A stretch of 64,000 nt of DNA, taken from the NCBI RefSeq assembly GCF_010384365.1, contig NZ_CP048397.1:2418001-2482000 (forward strand), in the 5' to 3' direction. The stretch's first letter is position 1; each line of letters begins with the position of its first letter. The stretch is from Streptomyces sp. S4.7 (GTDB taxonomy: Bacteria > Actinomycetota > Actinomycetes > Streptomycetales > Streptomycetaceae). Positions 53,837 to 62,042 of the stretch are shown piece after piece. The notes under the pieces are model-generated. The model worked only from the letters and a program-made list of their open reading frames with translations, did not search any database and was not told the DNA's origin. Made by a program: the position numbers and the translations under genes.

Positions 53837-53910
53837 GGTGGGTATAGCTCAGCTGGTAGAGCACCTGGTTGTGGTCCAGGATGTCGCGGGTTCAAGTCCC
53901 GTTACTCACC
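53837..53910 (+). tRNA. tRNA-His (anticodon GTG)
   Basis: Cloverleaf folds fully: acceptor GTGGGTA/TACTCAC, D-arm GCTC-AGCTGGTA-GAGC, anticodon stem CCTGG/CCAGG with loop TTGTGGT (GTG at 53871-53873), T-arm GCGGG-TTCAAGT-CCCGT. The extra 5' G at 53837 pairs with discriminator C53910, the mark of bacterial tRNA-His. The CCA end is not encoded. Confidence 0.97.
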
Positions 53911-53920
53911 CTGACGGAAG

Positions 53921-53952
53921 AAGGGCCGGTTCGCGTGAGCGGACCGGCCCTT
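53921..53952 (+). terminator. Terminator of tRNA-His
   Basis: Perfect 10-base stem (aagggccggt / accggccctt) with a 12-base loop, 10 bases after the tRNA. Confidence 0.85.
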
Positions 53953-54013
53953 CGTCGTGTCGCCGCCCGGTCCCTTGACACCTCCTGTGCGAGCGGGGAC
54001 GCTCGACCCGGCG

Positions 54014-54027
54014 TGGGAGCGCTCCCA
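54014..54027. promoter_or_regulatory. CebR operator box
   Basis: TGGGAGCGCTCCCA, a perfect 14-base palindrome identical to the CebR box that controls cellobiose uptake in Streptomyces. Sits 56 bases ahead of the cebE remnant, near a TTGACA -35 at 53974-53979. No cebR gene is in the window. Confidence 0.92.
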
Positions 54028-54082
54028 TTTCCCGTCCGAGGCCGGGTGCGGCCCCGCCCGGGCCGGTCCAAGGAAGGACGTC

Positions 54083-55599
54083 ATGCGCACACACTCCCGC
54101 ACGGCCCGGCGGCTGGCGGGCCTCGTGGCCGAGCCCCCGGGCAGTGCCGCGTACGACGGGGGCACGAGCGGCGGCTGGGGCGGCGGGACCACGCTCACGG
54201 TGGGCGTCTTCGGGGCCTTCGGTCTCAAGGAGGCCGGGCTCTACGACGAGTACATGAAGCTCAACAGGGACGTCGTCATCAAGCAGACGTCCATCGAGCG
54301 GAACGAGAACTACTACCCGCAGCTCCTGACCCATCTGGGCAGCGGCAGCGGTCTCGCCGACATCCAGGCCGTCGAGGTCAACAACATCGCCGAGATCACC
54401 GCCACCCAGGCGGACAAGCTCATGGACCTGGGCCGGACCGAGGGCGTGCGGAAGGACAGCTTCCTGCCCTGGAAGTGGTCGCAGGCCACCACCGCCGGCG
54501 GGAAGACCGTCGGCCTCGGTAAGGACATCGGGCCGCAGGGCGTCTGCTACCGCAGGGACCTCTTCGCCGAGGCCGGGCTGCCCACCGACCGCACGGCCGT
54601 GGGGAGGCTGTGGGCGGGCGACTGGCGGAAGTACCTGGCGGCGGGGAAGCTGTACAAGGCTCGGGCGCCCCGGGGACGGTCTTCGTCGACTCGGCGGCCG
54701 GGGTGATGGCGGCCATCACCGGTGGGCACGAGAAGCGCTTCCACGACGCGGACGGCCAGGTCGTCTACAAGACCAACCCGGCCGTACGAGGGGCCTGGAA
54801 CACCGCCGCCGAGTTCGCCCGCGCGGGGCTCACCGGCAGGCTCCAGCAGTTCACGCCCGCCTGGGACCAGGGCTTCGCCAACGCCACCTTCGCGACCGTC
54901 TCCTGTCCGGCCTGGATGCTCGGCTACATCCGGCGCAATCTCCGGATCGCCTGGACCGACGCCAACATGGGTACGGCACTGTTCAACACGGTCCTGGTGG
55001 CGGGGACGGTGGCCGCCGGGACGGTGCTGTTCTCGACGCTCGCGGGCTTCGCCTTCGCCAAGCTCCGCTTCCGGTTCAAGAACCTGCTCCTGCCGCTGGT
55101 GATCGGCACGATGATGGTGCCGCCGCAACTCGGCGTCGTACCCCTGTACATGCTGATCGCCGAGCTGTCCTGGACCGACCGGCTCCAGGCCGTCGTCCTG
55201 CCCACCCTGGTCAGCGCGTTCGGGGTGTTCCTCATGCGCCAGTATCTGCTCCGGGCGCTGCCGACCGAGCTGGTCGAGGCGGCGCGCGTGGACGGGGCGA
55301 GCAGCTGGCGGGTCGTGTGGCACGTGGTCTTCCCGGCGGCGCGGCCCGCGATGGCGGTCCTCGGGATGCTGGCCTTCGTGATGGCCTGGAACGATTTCTT
55401 CTGGCCGATCATCGCACTCACACAGAACGGCAACCCGACGGGTCAGGTCGCGCTGACGGGCCTCGGCCGTGGCTGCATCCCCGACCAGTCGGTGATCATG
55501 GCCGGTGCGCTGCTCGGTACGCTGCCGCTGCTGCTGGCCTTCGTGATCTTCGGCAAGCACATCGTCGGTGGCATCATGACAGGCGCGGTCAAGGGCTGA
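54083..55599 (+). pseudogene. cebE-cebG deletion fusion (wrecked cellobiose ABC transporter)
   Basis: Starts as CebE-like sugar-binding lipoprotein (LYDEYMKLN, NYYPQLLTHLGSGSGLADIQAVEVNNI), but the signal peptide is broken (GLVAEPPGS in place of a hydrophobic lipobox stretch). At about 54660 one base is lost (KAR... should read KASGAPGTVFVDS). CebE resumes in frame +1 to CPAWMLGYI, then runs without a stop into the second permease (NLRIAWTDANMGTALFNTV ... EAARVDGASSWRVVWHVVFPAARPAMAVLGMLAFVMAWNDFFWPII) to its natural end [11 protein letters not shown]. The cebE C-terminal half, all of cebF and the cebG N-terminus are missing. bglC follows 31 bases on. Confidence 0.88.
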
Positions 55600-55630
55600 C
55601 CGCGCGTTTTCCTCGACCCGGAGCGCATCC

Positions 55631-57055
55631 ATGTCCCTCAGTTTTCCGTCCGACTTCATATGGGGCACCGCCACCGCCGCCTATCAGATCGAGGGCGGCG
55701 CGCGGGAGATCGGCCGTACCCCGTCGATCTGGGACACGTTCAGCCACACACCCGGCAAGGTCGAGAACGGCGACACGGGTGACACCGCGGCCGACCACAT
55801 CCACCGCCGGGCCGAGGACGTGCGCCTCATGGCGGACCTCGGGGTGAACGCGTACCGCTTCTCGGTCTCCTGGTCGCGCGTCCAGCCCATCGGGCGCGGC
55901 CCGGCCGTACAGCGCGGTCTCGACTTCTACCGCAAGCTCGTCGACGACCTGCTGGAGCGCGGCATACGGCCCGTCCTGACCCTCTACCACTGGGACCTGC
56001 CGCACGATCTGGAGACCGCGGGCGGCTGGCCGGTGCGCGAGACGGCGTTCCGGTTCGCGGAGTACGCGCGGATCCTCGGCGACGCGCTCGGCGACCGGGT
56101 CGACCGGTGGGTGACTCTCAACGAGCCCTGGTGCAGCGCGTTCCTGGGGTACGCCTCCGGGGTCCACGCGCCGGGCCGTACGGATCCGGTGCTCGCGCTG
56201 CGGGCCGCGCACCATCTCAACCTGGGCCACGGGCTCGCCGCCCAGGCGCTGCGGACCGTGCTGCCCAGACGGGCGCAGATCACCGTCTGCCACAACGCGG
56301 CGGTGGTGCGGGCCCGTTCGCAGTCGCCGGAGGACCTGGACGCGGGGCGCCGTATCGACGCGCTGGCGAACCGGATCTTCACCGGGCCGATGCTGTCGGG
56401 CGCCTACCCCGAGGACCTGTTCAAGGACACCGCGCGGATCACCGACTGGTCCTTCGTGAAGGCGGACGACGCGGTGACGATCCATCAGCCGCTGGACTGG
56501 CTGGGGATCAACTACTACACGCCGCACCTGGTCTCGGCCGCGACGGACACCGGAGCGGACGCGTCCCGCCGCGACAGCCACGGTCACGCGCACGGCGAGG
56601 GCGAGAAGTCGCCGTGGCCGGGCGCGGAGTCGGTGACGTTCCATCAGCCGCCGGGCGAGGTAACCGAGATGGGCTGGTCGGTCGATCCGACCGGGCTGTA
56701 CGACGTGCTGATGCGCTACACCCGCGAGGCGCCCGACGTGCCGCTGGTGATCACCGAGAACGGCGCGGCGTACGACGACAGGCCGGACGCGGACGGCGTG
56801 GTCCACGACCCCGACCGCATCCGTTTCCTGCACGGGCACCTGTCGGCGGCGCACCGGGCGATGGCCGACGGGGCGGATGTACGTGGCTACTTCCTCTGGT
56901 CGCTGCTGGACAACTTCGAGTGGGAGCGGGGTTACGGGAAGCGGTTCGGGGCGGTGCACGTCGACTACGGGACGCAGGAGCGCACCCCGAAGTCGAGCGC
57001 CCGCTGGTACGCCCGCCTGACGGAGACGGGCATCCTGCCGGACCCGCCCGCGTAG
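55631..57055 (+). CDS. bglC: Beta-glucosidase, GH1 (BglC)
   Basis: 474 residues, full GH1: [29 protein letters not shown] at the start, acid/base Glu165 in TLNEPW, nucleophile Glu376 in ITENG, and the sugar-binding [17 protein letters not shown] at the end. Hydrolyses cellobiose and aryl beta-glucosides in the cytosol. Intact although the transporter operon before it is destroyed, so it may still be expressed from the CebR-box promoter or act on other glucosides. No signal peptide. Confidence 0.95.
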   Translation: MSLSFPSDFIWGTATAAYQIEGGAREIGRTPSIWDTFSHTPGKVENGDTGDTAADHIHRRAEDVRLMADLGVNAYRFSVSWSRVQPIGRGPAVQRGLDFYRKLVDDLLERGIRPVLTLYHWDLPHDLETAGGWPVRETAFRFAEYARILGDALGDRVDRWVTLNEPWCSAFLGYASGVHAPGRTDPVLALRAAHHLNLGHGLAAQALRTVLPRRAQITVCHNAAVVRARSQSPEDLDAGRRIDALANRIFTGPMLSGAYPEDLFKDTARITDWSFVKADDAVTIHQPLDWLGINYYTPHLVSAATDTGADASRRDSHGHAHGEGEKSPWPGAESVTFHQPPGEVTEMGWSVDPTGLYDVLMRYTREAPDVPLVITENGAAYDDRPDADGVVHDPDRIRFLHGHLSAAHRAMADGADVRGYFLWSLLDNFEWERGYGKRFGAVHVDYGTQERTPKSSARWYARLTETGILPDPPA

Positions 57056-57125
57056 ACCTGTGGCCCCGGAGCGCCCGCGGGCTCGCGCGGCCCCGCCGGC
57101 CGTGGTGACGGGGGCGCGCCCCGGC

Positions 57126-57145
57126 CGGGTGGGGGGTGGGGTGGG
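57126..57145 (+). other. G-run with G-quadruplex potential in a convergent gap
   Basis: Runs GGG-T-GGGGGG-T-GGGG-T-GGG on the plus strand in the non-coding space between bglC and the convergent sensor-kinase gene (gap 57056-57304). No other feature was seen in the gap beyond a weak GTTC-CTTAAG inverted repeat near 57268. Confidence 0.5.
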
Positions 57146-57304
57146 CCGGCCGGGACGCGGGGGGTGGCGACCGGTGGGGGACGGCAGCCGTGCGGTTCGT
57201 ACGGTCTCGCGGCAGCACGCTAGCCGCCCCGATCCGGACAAGTCACCGATACCGGACGGGCGTTGCCGTTCTTGAGGCCCCCTTAAGGAACCATTGGGAG
57301 CGGA

Positions 57305-58708
57305 TTAATGGTCCGCGGGCCGCAGGCCGTTCCCCCGCCGCCGCAGCCGGTGCCCGCGGCGCTCCCCCGTGGACCGCGTGGAGCGCCGCCCGCCGAGCCC
57401 GATCCAGATCCGCACCTCCGTGCCGCCGAGCACGGAGCGCCCGATCCGTACGTCCCCGCCGGTCGACTCCGCGACCCTGCGCACGATGTCGAGCCCGAGC
57501 CCCGTGGAGCCCTCGCGGGCCCCGCTGTTGCCGCGTACGAGTGCCGCCTCGGGGTCCGCGATCCCGGGTCCCGCGTCCGAGACGAGGACGATCACGGCGT
57601 CTTCGGCGTGGTGGACGTCGACGGCGAAGGCGGTGCCCTCCGGGGTGTGCCGGAAGACGTTGCCGAGCAACGCGTCGAGGGCGGCGGCCAGTTCGGGCCG
57701 GGCGACGGGGATGCGTACCGGCCGGCCGACCCCGGCCAGCCGTACCTTCCGGCCCTCGTCCTCGGCCAGCGCCGACCAGAAGTCCATGCGCTCGCGAATG
57801 ACCTCGGAGACCTCGCAGCCCACTCCCGGTGTCGTCGCGCGGGTCTGCGGCTTGGCTTTGCGGGCCGTACGGATGATGGTGTCGACCTCGCGTTCGAGCT
57901 GCGCGACGGCCGCCCGCGTCTGGTCGGCGGCCGGACTCTCGCCCAGCGACGCGGCGTTGAGGCGCAGCACGGTGAGCGGTGTGCGCAGGCGGTGCGAGAG
58001 GTCGGCGGCCAGTTCCCTCTCGTTGGCGAGGAGTTGGACCACCTGGTCGGCCATCGAGTTGAAGGCGATCGCCGCGGACCGCAGCTCCGTCGGACCCTTC
58101 TCCGGGACCCGTGCGCCGAGTCTGCCCTCGCCGAGGTCATGGGCGGCGCCCGCGAGCCGCTGGGCCGGCCGCACCATCCGTACGCCGAGCCGGTCGGCCA
58201 CGGCGACCGACCCCACGACGAGCGCGACGCCCACACCGGCGAGCACCAGCCAGGCGGTGGCGACACCGTTGGACACCTCGTCCTCGGGGACGAACACCTC
58301 GATGATGGCGATCTTGCCGGTGGAGATCGCGATCGGCTGGAGCAGCGCGGAACCGCCGCTGACCTCGGCGATCGAGGCCCTGCCCAGCCGCTCGGTGGCG
58401 CGCAGGTCCTTCTGTGCCGCCCGGCGGGTGCCGATCTCCATGGGCAGGCCGCCCGGTTCGCCGGAGGCCGGCACATGGACGGCGAGGTGTCCGGTGTCGC
58501 CGATGGGGCTGGACCGGACGGCCCACTCCAGTTGTTCGCGGCCCTGTGCGATGGAGAGCACCGGGCCGAGGGTCGCGGCCTGCCGTTCGGCGTTGGAGAA
58601 GGCACGGTCCTTGGCCATCTCCTTGATGACGAGACCGAGCGGGACGGCGAAGGCGAGCACGACCATCGCGGTCACCGCCAGCGAGACCCTGACCAGCGCC
58701 CATCTCAT
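57305..58708 (-). CDS. Sensor histidine kinase
   Basis: 467 residues. An N-terminal transmembrane helix (LVRVSLAVTAMVVLAFAVPLGLVI) and a second (GVATAWLVLAGVGVALVVGSVAV) enclose an extracellular sensing domain (about 35-155). Then HAMP (RPAQRLAGAAHDLGEGRLGARVPEKGPTELRSAAIAFNSMADQV), HisKA with phospho-His in DLSHRLRTPLTVLRL, and HATPase_c (LGNVFRHTPEGT; SDAGPGIAD; STGLGLDIVRRVAESTGG). ATGA overlap with the response regulator gene. The signal is unknown. Confidence 0.92.
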   Translation of the reverse strand: MRWALVRVSLAVTAMVVLAFAVPLGLVIKEMAKDRAFSNAERQAATLGPVLSIAQGREQLEWAVRSSPIGDTGHLAVHVPASGEPGGLPMEIGTRRAAQKDLRATERLGRASIAEVSGGSALLQPIAISTGKIAIIEVFVPEDEVSNGVATAWLVLAGVGVALVVGSVAVADRLGVRMVRPAQRLAGAAHDLGEGRLGARVPEKGPTELRSAAIAFNSMADQVVQLLANERELAADLSHRLRTPLTVLRLNAASLGESPAADQTRAAVAQLEREVDTIIRTARKAKPQTRATTPGVGCEVSEVIRERMDFWSALAEDEGRKVRLAGVGRPVRIPVARPELAAALDALLGNVFRHTPEGTAFAVDVHHAEDAVIVLVSDAGPGIADPEAALVRGNSGAREGSTGLGLDIVRRVAESTGGDVRIGRSVLGGTEVRIWIGLGGRRSTRSTGERRGHRLRRRGNGLRPADH

Positions 58709-59439
58709 GACAGGGGCTCGTGCGCGCCGGAGCCGGCCACCGGCGCACCGGGGGCCGGCGGCTCCAGCTTCACGCCGACGCCGCGCAGTGTGTGCAGATA
58801 GCGGGGCCGGGCCGCCGTCTCGCCCAGCTTCCGCCGCAGCCAGGACAGATGGACGTCGATGGTCTGGTCGTCGCCGTACGACTGCTGCCACACCTCGGCC
58901 AGCAGTTCCTTGCGCGCGACGACCACACCGGGCCGTCCGGCGAGGAAGGCGAGCAGGTCGAACTCCCGCCGGGTCAGATCCAGCCGTGCGCCGTCGAGTT
59001 CGGCCTGACGGCGCAGCGGGTCGATGGCGAGGCCGCCGACGCGGATGACGCGCGAGAGCGGGTCGTCGGTGGCGAGGGCTCGCGAGCGCCGCAGCACGGC
59101 GGCCATCCGGGCCGACAGGTGTTCCACGGAGAACGGTTTGGTGAGGTAGTCGTCGGCGCCGTCGTTCAACAGCCGTACGATCTCCGCCTCGTCGTCCCGT
59201 GCGGTGGCGATGATCACCGGCACGTCGGTGATCCCGCGCAGCATCTTCAACACCTCGGATCCGTCGAGATCGGGGAGTCCGAGGTCGAGGATGACCACGT
59301 CGAAACGGAAATGGGCGACCTCGCGCAGTGCCTCCAGGGCGGTACCGACGCTCCGTACGGTGTGGGAGGCCTCGGTCAAGTGCCTGATGAGGGCGGAGCG
59401 CACGAACTGGTCGTCCTCGACCACGAGCACACTTGGCAT
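58705..59439 (-). CDS. OmpR-family response regulator
   Basis: 244 residues. Receiver domain (1-120) with phospho-acceptor Asp52 (DVVILDLGLPDLDG), acidic pocket VVEDD and Lys in DDYLTKPFS; OmpR winged helix after (LDLTRREFDLLAFLAGRPGVVVARKELLAEVWQQSYGDDQTIDVHLSWLRRKLGE). Starts at ATG 59439 in the family position. Co-transcribed with the kinase and divergent from the secreted proline-rich protein gene, a possible target. Confidence 0.93.
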   Translation of the reverse strand: MPSVLVVEDDQFVRSALIRHLTEASHTVRSVGTALEALREVAHFRFDVVILDLGLPDLDGSEVLKMLRGITDVPVIIATARDDEAEIVRLLNDGADDYLTKPFSVEHLSARMAAVLRRSRALATDDPLSRVIRVGGLAIDPLRRQAELDGARLDLTRREFDLLAFLAGRPGVVVARKELLAEVWQQSYGDDQTIDVHLSWLRRKLGETAARPRYLHTLRGVGVKLEPPAPGAPVAGSGAHEPLS

Positions 59440-59541
59440 GGGCGGCACCGTACGCCATTCGGGGGAGCCGAGGTCGGAAGGCGGACGGGACGGGGACGGG
59501 GACCGCGGACGGAGGGACAGGGGTGGGGCGGGTGGTGCAGT

Positions 59542-60117
59542 ATGGCCCCGATGCGCAGAGGACTCGTACATGCCATGGCGTGGACGCTCGCGACCGGGGC
59601 GGCGGTCACGCTCTCCTGGTGGGGCGTGCACACGGTCGTCGTGGGCACGGTGTACGACAGACCCCGGGCGCTTCCGATCACCGGGGACAGCGCGACGACG
59701 CAGCGCGCCCGGCCGCAGTCCTCCTCGACGCACCGCCCGCCGAGCCCGCCGCCCTCGCCGTCACCGCGGACGCCCGCGCCGGCCGATACCCCGGAGTCCT
59801 CCGGGACGCCGGACGGCAAGGCGTCGGCGACCCCTCCGGCGAAGACCCCGGAGAAGAACGGGCCGTCGGATCCGGACACCGGCCCCGCCACACCGGGGAA
59901 CGTGAAGAGCTATCCCGTCGACGGCGGACGGGTCGTCTTCGATCTCGGCAGCCACTCGGCGGAGCTGGTCTCGGCGACGCCGGAGGCCGACTGGCAGATG
60001 CAGGTCTGGAAGCAGGACTTCTGGATCCGGGTGACGTTCACCCGCGACGACCGGGAGATCTCGGTCTTCTGCACCTGGCACGATTCCGCGCCCCGGGTCC
60101 AGATCGACGAGCGGTGA
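59542..60117 (+). CDS. Secreted or membrane-anchored protein with proline-rich spacer
   Basis: 191 residues. A signal-anchor helix (AMAWTLATGAAVTLSWWGVHTVVVGTVY), then a Pro/Ser/Thr-rich spacer (about 50-120) typical of wall-spanning segments, and a compact C-terminal domain (YPVDGGRVVFDLGSHSAELVSATPEADWQMQVWKQDFWIRVTFTRDDREISVFCTWHDSAPRVQI). ATG 59542 and 59551 are both possible. Function unknown; divergent from a two-component system. Confidence 0.7.
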   Translation: MAPMRRGLVHAMAWTLATGAAVTLSWWGVHTVVVGTVYDRPRALPITGDSATTQRARPQSSSTHRPPSPPPSPSPRTPAPADTPESSGTPDGKASATPPAKTPEKNGPSDPDTGPATPGNVKSYPVDGGRVVFDLGSHSAELVSATPEADWQMQVWKQDFWIRVTFTRDDREISVFCTWHDSAPRVQIDER

Positions 60118-60141
60118 GTGTCCTCAGGCGCCGGACGGGCT

Positions 60142-60315
60142 CAGGTCCTGTCTTCGAACTGGCGTCGTCCGCCCGCAGGGCGGGGCTCACGACCTCTGGT
60201 GCGTGCGATCGCAGGACGGAGGATCGCATCCGTACCGGGCGTACTCGGGCGAGTCCGACAACGCAGCGGCGTGCCAAGCGTCGTGAGCCGGACGCCGGTG
60301 TGAAGACAGGACCTG
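60142..60315. mobile_element. Complete MITE (subtype A)
   Basis: 174 bases with perfect 14-base terminal repeats (CAGGTCCTGTCTTC / GAAGACAGGACCTG). No coding capacity. Shares internal ggtgcgtgcgatcgca and a cgacaacgc-gcggcgtgcc stretch with the 50 kb element, though the tips differ. Lies between the proline-rich protein gene and the spermidine synthase-fold gene. Confidence 0.88.
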
Positions 60316-60327
60316 GGGGACGTCCGT

Positions 60328-61224
60328 TCAGTCGAACGTACCCGGCGGCGGTACGGGTGACGGCTTCGCGTTCGCGTCGGTGACCACCACCGCGCCGCCC
60401 GTGAAGTCCGTGAGCGACCGCCCGTGTTCCACCCGCCCCGGATGCGGATCGCCCGCGACCCGGCGCGTCAGCTCCGCGACCGGCAACTCCCGGTCCGACG
60501 CGAGGAGTACGGCGTTGCCGAAGCGCCGGCCGCGCAGTACGGCCGGGTCGGCGGCGAGCGCCAGTTCCGGGAAGACGGTGGCGGCCGTGGCGATCTGGGA
60601 GCGCAGATGGGCGAGCGGCGGCCCGTCGGCCAGGTTGGCCGCGTAACCGCCGCCGGGCGCCAGCACGCGCCGTACGTCGGCGAGAAATTCCGCGCTGGTG
60701 AGATGCGCCGGGGTACGGGCCCCGTCGAAGACGTCCGTGATCACCAGGTCCGCCCAGCCGTCGGGCATCCTGGCGAGCCCGGCGCGTGCGTCGGCGGAGC
60801 GGACCCGGATCCGGGCGCCCGGATCCAACGGCAGCTCCCTGCGGACCAGTTGGACGAGGCGCGCGTCCAGCTCCACGATCTGCTGCGTGGACCGGGGGCG
60901 GGTGGCCGCGACGTAACGGGCGAGGGTGAAGGCGCCGCCGCCGAGGTGCACGACGTGCAGCGGGCGGCCGGCGGGAGCGACGAGATCGGCGACATGGCCG
61001 AGTCTGCGCTGATAGGGGAAGGAGAGATGCGCCGGGTCGTCGAGGTCGACGTGGGACTGCGGGGCGCCGTCGATCAGCAGCGTCCGGGCACGGGGACGCT
61101 CACGGTCGGGCACCAGTTCGGCGAGGCCGCCGTCGACCGGCTCGGTGGCGGTGTCGTGCCCCGTCCCCGCCTCGGGGACACCTCGTCCACGCCGTCTGTT
61201 CCTCGCCGCCGGGTTCTTCGCCAC
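60328..61224 (-). CDS. Spermidine synthase-fold methyltransferase-like protein
   Basis: 298 residues. The Rossmann core resembles spermidine synthases: AHLSFPYQRRLGHVADLVAPAGRPLHVVHLGGGAFTLARYVAATRPRSTQQIVELDARLVQLVRREL, then ADLVITDVFDGARTPAHLTSAEFLADVRRVLAPGGGYAANLAD. The aspartates that bind putrescine in true spermidine synthases are not clearly conserved, so it may not make polyamines. Common in Streptomyces as fused-MFS/SpdSyn or orphan form; this is the orphan form with a basic N-terminus. Its 3' end adjoins the MITE. Confidence 0.82.
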   Translation of the reverse strand: MAKNPAARNRRRGRGVPEAGTGHDTATEPVDGGLAELVPDRERPRARTLLIDGAPQSHVDLDDPAHLSFPYQRRLGHVADLVAPAGRPLHVVHLGGGAFTLARYVAATRPRSTQQIVELDARLVQLVRRELPLDPGARIRVRSADARAGLARMPDGWADLVITDVFDGARTPAHLTSAEFLADVRRVLAPGGGYAANLADGPPLAHLRSQIATAATVFPELALAADPAVLRGRRFGNAVLLASDRELPVAELTRRVAGDPHPGRVEHGRSLTDFTGGAVVVTDANAKPSPVPPPGTFD

Positions 61225-61286
61225 CGGCCCATTGTCACCCGGCCGCGGTGGTCGGCGACGCGGGCGACGGCCACTGCCGGTGCTCG

Positions 61287-61736
61287 CTACTGGTGACCGT
61301 CGGCCGCCTCGATCAGCCGCGCCGCCTCGCCGAGGGCCTCACGCAGCACTGCCGGGTCGGTGACCTCACCGGTGCCGGCGTCGGGCGGCAGCAGCCACGC
61401 GCCGCCGGTGAGGGGCGGCTCGGCCGGCACGCGCAGTCCCCGGCCGGCCGTCTCCGTACACGCGCTGCCGGGCATGTCCCAGCCCGCCGCCGTGCCGGGA
61501 GGTACCAGGAAGCCGAGGTTGTCGCAGGTGCCGTCGAGGACCACGGGTCCCACCGCTGGAGCCTCACCCGAGCCACGGCGCAGGATGTCGACGGCCTCCA
61601 GCCCCTGGCGGGCCGGGACGGTCACCAGATCGCAGGGCACACCGTGGCCCCCGCCGGAAGCGCTCGCGGGCGACTCGCTCGCCTCGGCCGAGGGTGCGCG
61701 CCGAGCAGTCGCCCATGGGCCGTCACTGGTCTTCAT
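61287..61736 (-). CDS. Conserved hypothetical protein, primase/polymerase-associated family?
   Basis: 149 residues. Recognisable block GVPCDLVTVPARQGLEAVDILRRG...GPVVLDGTCDNLGFLVPPGTAAGWDMPGSACTETAGRGLRVPAEPPLTGGAWLLPPD. Loosely like the small proteins Streptomyces annotation links to the Prim-Pol N-terminal domain, but catalytic acidic residues are not obvious, so that is tentative. ATG 61736 has GGAGG five bases upstream; longer frames lack a site. Divergent from the TPR regulator. Confidence 0.6.
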   Translation of the reverse strand: MKTSDGPWATARRAPSAEASESPASASGGGHGVPCDLVTVPARQGLEAVDILRRGSGEAPAVGPVVLDGTCDNLGFLVPPGTAAGWDMPGSACTETAGRGLRVPAEPPLTGGAWLLPPDAGTGEVTDPAVLREALGEAARLIEAADGHQ

Positions 61737-61952
61737 ACCGACCTCCAACTTCAACAAGGAAACCCCTCCTCGTCGAGTGGAGACACGTTGCGCGTCTCCG
61801 CATGGTTCAACGCGTCGGGGCGTCAACAGCAACGGCACGGGTCCGCCGCAAAGGATGGCAGTTCATGGCAGATCGTGGGTGAGATATCCGGTTTGTAGCC
61901 AAACACCGTGTAGCCAACTGGTCACAACGGGTACCTTCTTGGACGCCGGACC

Positions 61953-61984
61953 GCCGGAACGCCGGAACGCCGGAACGCCGGAAC
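61953..61984. repeat. Tandem repeat of GCCGGAAC, four perfect copies
   Basis: Four contiguous 8-base units, flanked by partial units (gacgccggacc before, accggggac after), in the divergent promoter of the TPR regulator. A likely variable-number repeat. Confidence 0.85.
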
Positions 61985-62042
61985 ACCGGGGACGAGGTGA
62001 ACCGGCGCGCAGGACCAACGTGTCCAAGGAGAGGTCTCGGCC

